DNA of 64,000 bases from Planctomycetota bacterium. GTDB taxonomy: Bacteria; Planctomycetota; UBA1135. The stretch spans positions 62,001 to 126,000 of the forward strand of contig SHNF01000009.1 in the NCBI GenBank assembly GCA_004295085.1, read 5' to 3'. Shown piece after piece: positions 10,304 to 19,119 of the stretch (within the stretch, counting starts at the first letter, position 1; each line of letters starts with the position of its first letter). The position numbers and the translations under genes are program-made. Below the pieces are notes generated by a model. The model was not told the origin of the DNA and did no database searches. It worked only from the letters and a program-made list of their open reading frames with translations.

Positions 10304-13298
10304 ATTCCGCGCTCAGTCCGATCGAGTACTCGATACCCCGGGTGAAGGAGCTCCGCGTGACGTCGCTATCGATGTAATCGGAGCGGTACACGGTCTCGAT
10401 CTTGGGATTGGTCAGGTTCTTGGCCTGGAACTGCAGCCTGAAGTGGCTTCCCAGCTTCTGCGACAGGCTCAGGTTGAGCGTGTCGTACTGCTTCGCATAG
10501 ATGCTCGGCACGAAGTTGCCGCCGGACTCGCCCGCGCCCGCCACCAGCGTGTCGCCTTGGATGGTATAGAAGACCGCGACCTGGGTCCCGGTGGAAGCCA
10601 GGTCGTAGGTCAGGTACAGGTTGTAGAGGTGCTCGGGCGCATCCGTCATGTCGCGGGTGGCCATGGGCGCCTCGATGTCCGGCTCCTCGAAGGCGTCGGC
10701 CTCGGTTTCCGGCAGGGTCACCTCGGAGTCGATGAAGGTGGCGTTGGCGCCCAGCGCAAGGCCGTCCAGCTCCTCCCAGAAGCGTCCAAAGTTCTGGCGC
10801 AGCTCGAACTCGTAGCCGCTCAGCTTGCCCTTCGGATAGTTCACGGCAGTGGTGTAGCTGAAGTCGCCGACGCGCTGCACGTATTCGATCGGGTTCTCGA
10901 TGTCCTTGTAGAACCACGACGCCGAGAGCAGCCCCCCCTCGTGCGGCACGTAGTCCAGGCGCAGGTCATAGTTCTTCAAGGAGCTCATCTGCAGGTCGGG
11001 ATTGCCGATGAAGATGGGGCCGCCGAGGAATTCCTGCTGGATGATGGGCGTGAGCTCCTTGAAGGTCTGGCGGGCCACCGTCTCGCTGTAGGAGGTGCGC
11101 ACGGTCACTTGTTCCAGGGGCTCCAGCACCAGTCCGATCGACGGCAGCACGTCGTTCTGCTCGAAGTCGACGTCGGCTTCGCCGGGATTGAGCGCGACCG
11201 GCGCCGTGGACCCCGGCGGATACCAGAACGCCTCCTCCTCCGGGTCATTGACGACGCTGATCTCGGTGGACTCGAAGCGGGCGCCGCCGATGACGCTCAC
11301 GAAGGAGTACAGCGGGAGGTCCGCCATGGCGTACCAGGCGGAGATCCCCAGGTCGCCGTCATAGTCCACGTCCGCAAGCGACTCCGTGATGGGGTGGTCC
11401 TCGTTCGGGAATTCCTCGCTCCAGAACTCGTCCCAGCCGCCCTCGAAACTGGCGCCGGAGTCGCCGAAGTTGCTGAAGGTGTCCTGGTTGAAGGCGCGGT
11501 CGACCTGGTCATTGAAGATGCCGGTCTTGAGGTAGCCTTGATCACCGCTCCATTGATCGAAGGGCAGCTTGAGGTTCAGGAAGTACTGTCGGCTGTCCTC
11601 TTCGATGTCCTTCCAGATGCGCTGGAAGTTGCCCAGGTTGTAGTTGGCTCCCGGCTTGTATTCATAGTGAGTGGGCGGCGTGGTGAATCCGAAGGTCTCG
11701 TTGTATGCGGGCGCGATCCACAGGGAGCCGAATTGCCGCTTGTCGGGTTGATTCAGGCCGGCCGAGCTGTCCGCGAGCGTCCAGTCCAGCTCCGGCGCGC
11801 GGAACATGAGGAAGCCGTCGCTTCCGAAGTCACCCAGCGGCAGCCGGTGCCGTCCGTTCAGCTGCAGCGTTCCGGTGGTGCGCTCGGTGTATTCCAGGGT
11901 TTCCAGCCGGAGGTAAGGCGCCGCGTTGCGATTGTCGTACTCGTTGCCCGTGCCCATCGGATCGTCGGGGTCGTAGCCGGGGAAGAAGTACTCCTTGCCG
12001 CGTGTGTCCTCCGCCAGCGTGGCCGTGTCCTCCGCGGTCCGGGTGTACAGGTAGGTGAGGCCCAGCGCGTGGTCCTCGGTTTCCACCCCGAACGTGGCCA
12101 GTCCGCCCCACTGCACCGACTGCTTGCCCTGGGTCACGTCGTACAGCGCGGTCTTGAAGTCGCCGCCCCCGCCGGGCTGCGGGGCGCCCTGGTTGGTCTG
12201 GGGCGTCATGGGGCGGCCGGGGCTCTCGACCCACCAGGAATCATCGATCCCGTTGTCGAAGAACGAACTGTCGCGCTCGTAGAAGAAGCTGGCGAAACCG
12301 CCGATCTTGACGCCGTTCTCGAACTCGTGCTCGCTGCCGGCCGCGATGGAGCCCTTGTAGTCGATGGGCGCCCCCGTCTCGGTAACGCCCGCGGCGCCGT
12401 TCCAGTTGCCCCCGATGTTGTCGTACTGGATGTCCCGGCTTCCGTCGTCCCTGCCCCAGAAGCTCAGGCCGCCGCCGTCATAGGTGAGGAAATCGCTCCG
12501 GCCCGTCACCTGCGTGTTGTAGCTGACCTCGCCCTTGACCTGCACCATCGTCTGATCGGGAATGCCTTTCAGGCGCACGTTCACGGCGCCGCCGGAGGCA
12601 TCGCCCTGCTGATCCGGCGTGAACGTCTTGCTGACCTGCACGCTCTCGAGCACCGCCGCGGGAAACTGGTCGAGCTCGACGGCGCGCTTGTCCTCGTCCC
12701 CCGTCGGCAGGCGCACGCCGTTCATCTGCGAGCTGACGTACCGGTCCGGCAGCCCGCGGATCACCGCGGACTTGCCGTCCTGCACGGAGGCGCCGGTCAC
12801 CAGCCGCAGGGCGCCGGCGGCGTCGCTGGCCCCGGCCCGGCTGATCAGATCGGCGCTGATCGAGTCCATCAGCGCCGGGCTCTCGAAGCGCTTCTGCAGC
12901 AGGGCGGCCTCCGTCCCGGACCCGAAGTGCAGGATGTCCTGGACCAGGAACTCCTCCATGTCGGTGAACTCGCCGGACAGCGCCACCTCCACGTCCGTCA
13001 ACCGGCCCGCGGAGACGACCACGTCGGCTTTCACCTGCCGGAGGTAGCCTTCCTTCGTGACGACGAGCGTGTACTTGCCCGGCGGCACCTGAGCGAACAC
13101 GAAGTTGCCTTGATCCGTGGTGATGACGCGCTGGCTGATCTCGACGATCTGCACCTGCGCGCCGGACAGAGGAGTGCCGAAGTCCTGGTCACGCACCACC
13201 CCGCGCAAGGAGCCGGCCGGGTCCTGCGCGGCGGCAGGATCGGCGATGGTCGACAAGGCCCCGAGCACGAGCCAGCATGCGATCACCCATCTCACCAC
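10293..13298 (-). CDS. TonB-dependent outer-membrane receptor with carboxypeptidase-regulatory domain
   Basis: 1001 residues. A signal peptide (1-24) leads into a carboxypeptidase-regulatory beta-sandwich (about 28-110), then the plug (about 130-245, with VIRGLPDRYVSSQMNGVRLP and ASGGAVNVRLKG). A 22-strand-type barrel follows, ending in an aromatic C-terminus (SAEFTF). Such receptors bind a ligand at the surface and import it with energy from TonB/ExbB/ExbD, which are encoded upstream in the same orientation. The stop of the TPR lipoprotein overlaps the start. GTG 13298 is followed directly by GTG 13295, and the latter makes a GTGA overlap. The ligand is unknown. Confidence 0.9.
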   Translation of the reverse strand: MVRWVIACWLVLGALSTIADPAAAQDPAGSLRGVVRDQDFGTPLSGAQVQIVEISQRVITTDQGNFVFAQVPPGKYTLVVTKEGYLRQVKADVVVSAGRLTDVEVALSGEFTDMEEFLVQDILHFGSGTEAALLQKRFESPALMDSISADLISRAGASDAAGALRLVTGASVQDGKSAVIRGLPDRYVSSQMNGVRLPTGDEDKRAVELDQFPAAVLESVQVSKTFTPDQQGDASGGAVNVRLKGIPDQTMVQVKGEVSYNTQVTGRSDFLTYDGGGLSFWGRDDGSRDIQYDNIGGNWNGAAGVTETGAPIDYKGSIAAGSEHEFENGVKIGGFASFFYERDSSFFDNGIDDSWWVESPGRPMTPQTNQGAPQPGGGGDFKTALYDVTQGKQSVQWGGLATFGVETEDHALGLTYLYTRTAEDTATLAEDTRGKEYFFPGYDPDDPMGTGNEYDNRNAAPYLRLETLEYTERTTGTLQLNGRHRLPLGDFGSDGFLMFRAPELDWTLADSSAGLNQPDKRQFGSLWIAPAYNETFGFTTPPTHYEYKPGANYNLGNFQRIWKDIEEDSRQYFLNLKLPFDQWSGDQGYLKTGIFNDQVDRAFNQDTFSNFGDSGASFEGGWDEFWSEEFPNEDHPITESLADVDYDGDLGISAWYAMADLPLYSFVSVIGGARFESTEISVVNDPEEEAFWYPPGSTAPVALNPGEADVDFEQNDVLPSIGLVLEPLEQVTVRTSYSETVARQTFKELTPIIQQEFLGGPIFIGNPDLQMSSLKNYDLRLDYVPHEGGLLSASWFYKDIENPIEYVQRVGDFSYTTAVNYPKGKLSGYEFELRQNFGRFWEELDGLALGANATFIDSEVTLPETEADAFEEPDIEAPMATRDMTDAPEHLYNLYLTYDLASTGTQVAVFYTIQGDTLVAGAGESGGNFVPSIYAKQYDTLNLSLSQKLGSHFRLQFQAKNLTNPKIETVYRSDYIDSDVTRSSFTRGIEYSIGLSAEFTF

Positions 13299-14530
13299 GG
13301 ATGGCTCAGCTCAGCGTGAATCCGGCGCATCCGGGTCCTGAGCTCGGCGTCGGGCTCCACGGCGTGCACGGCCATGGAACAGCAGGTGGCGGCAAGGTCC
13401 TCGGCACGCGGCCTGGAGTTGGGGTTCCCTGCGCCGTCCGCGACGGCCCGGCGGTAGACCGCCAGCGCGGCCGCTGAATCGCCCATCGACTGGTACGCCT
13501 CGGCCAGGGGGCGCAGCGCCCCCGCGCGGTAGATGTCGGCGATCCGGTCGCGCTGCGCGTCGAACAGCGCGAGCGCCGCGTCCGCCCGGCTGCGCGCCCC
13601 CTCCGCGTCGCCGGACCGGTGGCGAAGCCCGGCCAGCCGCGCCATCAGCGCAATGCGGTCCTCCGGGATCCACTCGACGCTCTCCACCAGGAGCTGGGCG
13701 TCATGCACAAGCTCCAGCGCCTTGGCGCGATCCTCGTGCTCCAGCGCAGACTCCGCAAGCTGCATCAGCAGCTCGATGCGCACCAGGAGCGGCAGCCCGG
13801 CGCGCGGCACCCTGATCCTCTCTTCCACCTGGGAGCGCCGCTCCTGGTCCTGGTAGAAGCGCCGGAAGAGCGCGGCGCAGCTCTCCAGCGCGCCGCGCGT
13901 CTGGTCGAAGCTGCCGGCGGCAAGGACCTGGTCCAGCATGGCCAGGTGCGCATCGAAAGCGCCGTCGTCGAGCAGCAGCGCCCGCGCCGCCGCCACCCGT
14001 CCGGATTCGGAGGCGACCAGGCCGGCTTCCAGATCGGCCGCATCCTGCGCCAGCCCCATCTGCAGCTGCGTCGCGGCGATCTTGGCCAGGATGCGGTCCT
14101 TGTGCCAGTCCTGGGCGGTCTCACCGTGCACGCCGTCGGCGACCTGGCGGGCGAGGTCCAGGCAGCGCCGGGCTTCCGTGACGTCCCCGCGCTGTGCCCA
14201 AAAGGACGCGAGGTCGGCGTAGCCGCTCCCGCGGCGCCAGTTGTCGATCTTCTCGATGCAGGCGAGCGCCCGCCGTGGCTGGTCGAGCTCGAGGCAGGCC
14301 GCCACGACCGCCTCCTGCGCCCGCGAGCGGTTCTTGATGTGCGGATTCACCGGCAGCGCCGTCGCCGCCTGGAAGGCGAGGTCGAGCAGTTGGCCCTGGA
14401 AGTCCTCCAGCGGCCGGTCCGCGCCGGAGCCGGTTGCGCCGGACGCAGCCTCGGCCGGCGACTGCTCTCCAGACTGCGGGACGCAGGCCGGGGCGAGGAG
14501 CAGGGCCGCGCAGAGCGGGAGGAGGAGCAT
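13292..14530 (-). CDS. TPR-like lipoprotein of the TonB locus
   Basis: 412 residues from ATG 14530. The N-terminus MLLLPLCAALLLAPACVPQ ends in a lipobox-like LAPAC, so it is probably a lipoprotein. The rest is helical repeats of TPR type (for example LARQVADGVHGETAQDW and AYQSMGDSAAALAVYRRA). It sits between the beta-helix protein and the receptor, overlapping the receptor start, so translation is probably coupled. By position it may be a periplasmic or surface partner of the receptor. A longer frame upstream has no signal sequence and was rejected. Confidence 0.72.
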   Translation of the reverse strand: MLLLPLCAALLLAPACVPQSGEQSPAEAASGATGSGADRPLEDFQGQLLDLAFQAATALPVNPHIKNRSRAQEAVVAACLELDQPRRALACIEKIDNWRRGSGYADLASFWAQRGDVTEARRCLDLARQVADGVHGETAQDWHKDRILAKIAATQLQMGLAQDAADLEAGLVASESGRVAAARALLLDDGAFDAHLAMLDQVLAAGSFDQTRGALESCAALFRRFYQDQERRSQVEERIRVPRAGLPLLVRIELLMQLAESALEHEDRAKALELVHDAQLLVESVEWIPEDRIALMARLAGLRHRSGDAEGARSRADAALALFDAQRDRIADIYRAGALRPLAEAYQSMGDSAAALAVYRRAVADGAGNPNSRPRAEDLAATCCSMAVHAVEPDAELRTRMRRIHAELSHPW

Positions 14531-14613
14531 GTGGAGCCTTCCGTGGATCGGGATGACAGGAGGGACCCCCACGCAGTGGAGGTCCCTCGCACGCCTTGGA
14601 GCCCGCGGATGGA

Positions 14614-16434
14614 CTACTGGACCACGCGCAGGGTTCCGCTGAAGGGGCCGGCCTGCCAGATCAGGCCGCTGCCCGTCTGAATGATGGTGACCGTCAGGGC
14701 GCCGCAGTCGAACTCGACGGTGAGCGGGCTGCTGCTGATGACGCTGATCGGGGAATCGTCGCACTGGACGACGTTCTCGCGCACCACGGTCGCCGCGGTG
14801 CGGGTCGAGTTCACGGACAGCTGGGCCACGACGTTCTGCCCGATCAGCATGTTGAAGCACAGCGGTTCCTGCGTCGTGAAGCCGAACGCGTGGGAGGCCG
14901 TCCAGTCGTAGATCCAGTTGGGGCAGGCCGGGTCGAAGGCGCCGCGGAACCTGGTGGCCGAGGTGAAGAAGCCGTCGTCCGGCGCAGTCTCCACGCTGGT
15001 GAGGGCCTCATTGGCCGGGCGCGGATCCAGCGCGATCACGGGCTGCATGATCTTGCCGCCCCGGGTGACGTTCGGGCCGCGGGTGATGCCCTTGATCGGG
15101 GCGTCGGCCGCATCCGAGCCCGGGATCAGCACGTTGTTGTTGGCCGCGTCGAAGACCCCGCGCGCGGTCGCCTCGGTGTAAGCCGAGGCGTTCAGGTTCC
15201 GGAAGAACACGCTGTCCCTGATCTCCGCCAGCTTGCCGGAGGTCTGCGCCGGGTAGTTGGTGGCGTACGTGCCCGTCGTGAAGTCGTGCGCGTGCGGCGG
15301 GACCGCGTTGTAGTCCGTGCTCCAGGTGTCCGCCCACGACAAGGTGCCGTTGAAGCCGTAGCCGTTGGCGCCGTCGCCGTCGATGTTGTCGAAGCCGACC
15401 AGCCGCTCGCCGAGGTCCATGAAGATGGAGTTGCGGTACTGCACGCGCGCGTTGTCGCGCCAGGCCGTGCCGTGGTCGCCGTCCACCGGCTGGCCGATGA
15501 CCGTGCAGTTGTAGACGGTGGCGGTGGTGACCGGCTGCCAGTCGGAGTCCTCGGCGCCGTCTGTCTCGAAGGCGTTGTCGCCGACGCCCGAGCCCTGGGA
15601 CGCGTTCAGGCTGTAGCCCTGGACGATCAGGCCGAACTGGGCCTTGCCGCGCCAGCCCTGGTCCACGTCGAAGCTGTCGTCGCCGACGTTCCAGATGCTG
15701 AAGTACTTGATGTTGACGGTGCCGCCCCAGATCTCGATGCCGTCATCCACGTTGTTCATGATCTCGACGTGATGGATGTCGGTGCCGCGGCCGATGCCGC
15801 CCAGCGACAGGCCGTTGAGCTCGTTGTTGAGGTTGATCACCTTTCCGCCGTAGCGCAGCGACAGGTAGCCGACCGAGCCGCTGTCGTCGTCGTCGTTGCC
15901 GCCGCCGTACAGCACCTTGGTGTCGCCGGGGAAGTCCGCGACCAGGCCTTCCATCACCGCGACGTTGCCGGCGCTGGGGACGGGCGTGTTGCCGACGGTT
16001 GCGTTCTCGGAGATGTAGGCGCCCCCCATGATGGTGAGGTTGCCCCACTCGTTGGCCTCTTCGCGCCACGCGCCGGTCTCGGGATTGCCGCCGTTCCAGG
16101 TGGCCATGTCGGCCTTGGAAGTCATGATGACCGGGTTGGCCTTGGTGCCCTGGATGAAGATCTGGGCACCCTTGGTCACGGCCAGACTGCCGCCGAGGTC
16201 GGTATCACTCGCCACGATCGTGCCGGCCTCGATCGTCAAGGTCGCTCCCGGCAGGACGTAGATCTGGTCCTGCAGGTTGTAGGTGTTGTCCGCCGTCCAG
16301 GTGGTGGAGACCGCGATGTCGCTGGTCACGAGCACCTCGCCTCGACCGCCCTGAGCGGCGCCCGGATTGGCCGCGCCCGCGAGAGCGAGGCCAATCATCA
16401 CGCTGACCGCCATTCCCTTGCCGATGCTTTTCAC
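14614..16434 (-). CDS. Secreted right-handed beta-helix-like protein of the TonB locus
   Basis: 606 residues with a signal peptide (1-28). Residues about 35-330 show repeating short strands with N/G/D turns (LTIEAGTIV, GAQIFIQGT, VKVINLNNELNGLSLGGIG-type runs), as in parallel beta-helices. An Asp-rich patch (GGGNDDDDSG) could bind cations. The C-terminal about 110 residues look like a separate beta domain with Cys pairs. The GTG start at 16434 is well supported by AAGGAG eight bases upstream. Together with the receptor it may form a surface capture pair, as SusD-like lipoproteins do for SusC, but it is not homologous to SusD. Ligand unknown. Confidence 0.72.
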   Translation of the reverse strand: MKSIGKGMAVSVMIGLALAGAANPGAAQGGRGEVLVTSDIAVSTTWTADNTYNLQDQIYVLPGATLTIEAGTIVASDTDLGGSLAVTKGAQIFIQGTKANPVIMTSKADMATWNGGNPETGAWREEANEWGNLTIMGGAYISENATVGNTPVPSAGNVAVMEGLVADFPGDTKVLYGGGNDDDDSGSVGYLSLRYGGKVINLNNELNGLSLGGIGRGTDIHHVEIMNNVDDGIEIWGGTVNIKYFSIWNVGDDSFDVDQGWRGKAQFGLIVQGYSLNASQGSGVGDNAFETDGAEDSDWQPVTTATVYNCTVIGQPVDGDHGTAWRDNARVQYRNSIFMDLGERLVGFDNIDGDGANGYGFNGTLSWADTWSTDYNAVPPHAHDFTTGTYATNYPAQTSGKLAEIRDSVFFRNLNASAYTEATARGVFDAANNNVLIPGSDAADAPIKGITRGPNVTRGGKIMQPVIALDPRPANEALTSVETAPDDGFFTSATRFRGAFDPACPNWIYDWTASHAFGFTTQEPLCFNMLIGQNVVAQLSVNSTRTAATVVRENVVQCDDSPISVISSSPLTVEFDCGALTVTIIQTGSGLIWQAGPFSGTLRVVQ

Positions 16435-16442
16435 GGAATCCT

Positions 16443-16448
16443 CTCCTT
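16443..16448 (-). promoter_or_regulatory. Shine-Dalgarno site deciding a GTG start
   Basis: AAGGAG on the minus strand, eight bases before GTG 16434. It is one of the few clear ribosome-binding sites in the window and fixes the start of the beta-helix gene. Confidence 0.7.
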
Positions 16449-16604
16449 CTCCACACGGGGTTCACGCCACGGAGCTCAAAGAAGCCGCTCTTCCCTGATC
16501 TAGCTCGTGGTGCGTGAGTATCTGCCTCCCTTGTCAGCGGCGCGTGAGTGCCATGCAAGAGTCCGGAGTGGATGCCTTGCGCCGCGTGGCGAAGTCCCGG
16601 GCGG

Positions 16605-17969
16605 TCAGCGTTGCGCCCGGGCCATGCGCTCGACCTGCTCGAGGTAGCGGGCCACGTCGTCGCGCGGCCGGACTTCCTGGGCGCGCCGCAGCAGCGGGAC
16701 GGCGTCGCCGTGACGGCCCATGCTCACCAGCACCTGGGCGTGGCGGATCCTGGCGTTGACCTCGAATGCCTCCAGGCTGGCAGCGCGCTCGTAGTAGAAG
16801 ATGGCGCGGTCCGGCTCGTCGAGCCGCGCGTAGTGCTGCCCGAGCAGCATCAGCGCCTCCCCGTCGAGCGGGTCGAGCTGCACGATCTCCGCCAGCACGG
16901 CGGCCGTGCCGGCGCTGTCGTCGCCCTCGGCCATGCTGAGGCGCGCTTCCAGCTTGAGGAGCCGGCGGCGGTCGGCCTCTTCCATGCGCTGGTCCCAGAC
17001 CTCGTGGACGCGCGCGGCGACCTGGCGGGCCTGGGTGAGCGCTCCGCGTGCCGCCAGGGCTTCGGCGGCGCGCAAGGGGCGGGCCAGCGGCTGGCTGGCG
17101 TCCGCGTCCACCGCCCGGCGGTAGGCGCTTGCCGCCAGGTCCATCAGGTTCTCGCTCAGGTAGATGTCGCCGAGCGTGTGCAGGCTGTCCGCGCTGGCCT
17201 GGCCGAGCCGGTCCACCGCCTCGAGGTTCTCGGCGGCCCGCAGCGGCTGTTGCATGCCGAGGAACGTCTGGGCCTGCAACAGCCAGAAGTCGGTCTTGTC
17301 CGGGTAGCGCTCGATGAGCCCGTCCAGCAGGGCGGCCGCGTCCTCGAACTTCTCCTGCCGGAACACGCAGCGGGTGAGGCCCAGCCGCCACTCGGTGTTC
17401 TCGGGCTGGAGCAGGAGCGCGTTGCGGTAGGCGGCTTCGGCGGCCTGGTAGTCCGGCCGGGAGGCGTAGGCGAAGCCGAGCAGGCCGAAGGAGTACGCGT
17501 CGCCGCCGCCGAGCTCGATCATGCGCGTGAACGCGCTGATCGCCTGGTCGTAGCGGCCGTCGTGCACGTGGATCAACCCGAGGTTGCGCCAGGCGCGCCG
17601 GAAGCTCGGGAACTTGGCCACGGCCTTCTGGTAGCTGTCCAGGGCCTCGACCATCCGGTCCTGCTGGAACTGGATGCCGCCCAGGGTGAAGTCCAGGATC
17701 GCGGAGCAGTCCGGCTTCATCTGCTTGCGCAGCGTGGCCTCCGCCTTGGGCAGGTCGTCCGCCATCAGCGGCCGGATCTTCTCCAGGAGCGCGACCTCGT
17801 CCGGCGTGACGCGCGGCTCGATGTCCGCGTTGATGCCGTAGCCCGCGATGAACTGCTTCTGGAACACCGGGTCGTTCCAGATGGCGGCGACGTCGCCTTG
17901 GCCCTGGGCGCGGCCCGCGCCGGCCAGGAGCATGGCCGCCAGACACGAGAGCAGGGTCGGTGCAGGCAT
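16605..17969 (-). CDS. Secreted TPR protein of the TonB/DUF3450 operon
   Basis: 454 residues from ATG 17969 with a signal peptide (MPAPTLLSCLAAMLLAGAGRAQ). From about residue 85 on it is tandem TPRs (AWRNLGLIHVHDGRYDQAIS, EWRLGLTRCVFRQEKFEDAA, ALMLLGQHYARLDEPDRAIF). A TPR protein of this size is the usual last gene of DUF3450-ExbB-ExbD-TonB operons in gammaproteobacteria. It starts 5 bases after the tonB stop. It probably works in the periplasm with the TonB complex or its receptor, but its exact role is not established. Confidence 0.82.
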   Translation of the reverse strand: MPAPTLLSCLAAMLLAGAGRAQGQGDVAAIWNDPVFQKQFIAGYGINADIEPRVTPDEVALLEKIRPLMADDLPKAEATLRKQMKPDCSAILDFTLGGIQFQQDRMVEALDSYQKAVAKFPSFRRAWRNLGLIHVHDGRYDQAISAFTRMIELGGGDAYSFGLLGFAYASRPDYQAAEAAYRNALLLQPENTEWRLGLTRCVFRQEKFEDAAALLDGLIERYPDKTDFWLLQAQTFLGMQQPLRAAENLEAVDRLGQASADSLHTLGDIYLSENLMDLAASAYRRAVDADASQPLARPLRAAEALAARGALTQARQVAARVHEVWDQRMEEADRRRLLKLEARLSMAEGDDSAGTAAVLAEIVQLDPLDGEALMLLGQHYARLDEPDRAIFYYERAASLEAFEVNARIRHAQVLVSMGRHGDAVPLLRRAQEVRPRDDVARYLEQVERMARAQR

Positions 17970-17974
17970 GATCC

Positions 17975-18694
17975 TCAGCTCGGCTGAAAGCGGATCGGCA
18001 CGCGCATCTTGCACGGCACGCGCTGTCCGGCCTTGACTGCCGGCTCGAACCTCCACTGCTTGACGGCGTCCAGCGCCGGCTTCTCGAACGCAGGATGGCT
18101 GGACTTCTCCACCCGCTGCTGGGTGACCTTGCCGGAAGCGTCCACGACGAAGATGACGCTGACCAGGCCCTCCAGCCTCTTGCCGCGCATCTCGGCCGGA
18201 TACAGCGCGGTGGCCTGGAAGACGGCGCGCGGCTTCTGATCGATCTCCGCCAGGCTGAAAGCGGACCCGAGCGTCTGGTCCAGGGCGCCCGCATCGCCCG
18301 TGCCGCCGATGCGGCCGCCGGAGGCGAAGCTGAGCGCTGCAGCGAAATCGCCGCCCCCGCCCGGCCCGTTCAGCGCCTGCTCGATGGCGGCCAGGCTGGC
18401 CGCTTCCAGCGCGGGTGCGTCGATGGAAGCCGGCCGCTCCAGGTTGCGCAGGATCTCGGCGGCGTCCGGAGCCTCCTCGGCTTCGGCTTCCAGCTCCTCG
18501 GCCTCCTCGCTCGCGGGCTCCGGCTGGTCCGGCTCCTTGTCCTTCTCCGGCGCGGCGTCCGCGCCCAGCAGCTCCACCTCCGCCAGCGCTTCCGGGCCTT
18601 CCTTCGCGCCCGGGAACAGCAGGCCCCCGAACAGCAGCATGCCCGCGTGCAGCATGACCGCACCGAAGATGCCCAGCGGCCAGGACAGCTTCAT
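17975..18694 (-). CDS. tonB: TonB-family energy transducer
   Basis: 239 residues. One N-terminal membrane anchor (about 5-28) is followed by a linker and a C-terminal TonB domain (about 150-239: GLVSVIFVVDASGKVTQQRV and ALDAVKQWRFEPAVKAGQRV). The linker is unusual: very acidic (runs of E, D, A) and then Gly-rich, where classical TonB linkers are Pro/Lys-rich. It transmits ExbB/ExbD conformational energy across the periplasm to the outer-membrane receptor. The ATG overlaps the exbD stop as ATGA. Confidence 0.9.
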   Translation of the reverse strand: MKLSWPLGIFGAVMLHAGMLLFGGLLFPGAKEGPEALAEVELLGADAAPEKDKEPDQPEPASEEAEELEAEAEEAPDAAEILRNLERPASIDAPALEAASLAAIEQALNGPGGGGDFAAALSFASGGRIGGTGDAGALDQTLGSAFSLAEIDQKPRAVFQATALYPAEMRGKRLEGLVSVIFVVDASGKVTQQRVEKSSHPAFEKPALDAVKQWRFEPAVKAGQRVPCKMRVPIRFQPS

Positions 18695-19119
18695 TTCTTG
18701 TCCGTGTTGATCCCGACCTTGGCGATGCCGGCCTTGCGCACCTCGTCCAGGACGGCCACGACGTGCTTGAACTCGGCGCCGGCATCGCTGTTGATGATGA
18801 CCTTGGGGTCCTTGGCGCCGGCCTGGAACGTCTGCAGCCGCAGCGGCAGCTGCGCGATGGTGATCTTCTCCTTGTTGTAGAACACCTCGCCCTTGTCATT
18901 GACGCTCAGCGTCACCGCCTTCTCCATCTCCTGCTGATCGCCGAGCGAAGCCGCGCTGCCGGCGGCCGGCAGCGCCACCTGCACGCCCTGGTTCTTGGTC
19001 ATGGACAGCGAGACCATGATGAACGTCGCCAGCAGGAAGAAGATGATGTCGATCAGCGGGATGATCTCGATGCGCGCCCGCTTGCCGGCGCCGCGAGCGG
19101 ATGAGCCGTGCATGCTCAC
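18691..19119 (-). CDS. exbD: ExbD/TolR-type biopolymer transport protein
   Basis: 142 residues. A single membrane segment (about 18-40, EIIPLIDIIFFLLATFIMVSL) contains the conserved proton-carrying Asp, followed by the periplasmic ExbD domain. It forms the proton channel with ExbB that energises TonB. The start is GTG 19119, in a GTGA overlap with exbB; ATG 19113 two codons later is an alternative. tonB follows with an ATGA overlap. Confidence 0.92.
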   Translation of the reverse strand: MSMHGSSARGAGKRARIEIIPLIDIIFFLLATFIMVSLSMTKNQGVQVALPAAGSAASLGDQQEMEKAVTLSVNDKGEVFYNKEKITIAQLPLRLQTFQAGAKDPKVIINSDAGAEFKHVVAVLDEVRKAGIAKVGINTDKK

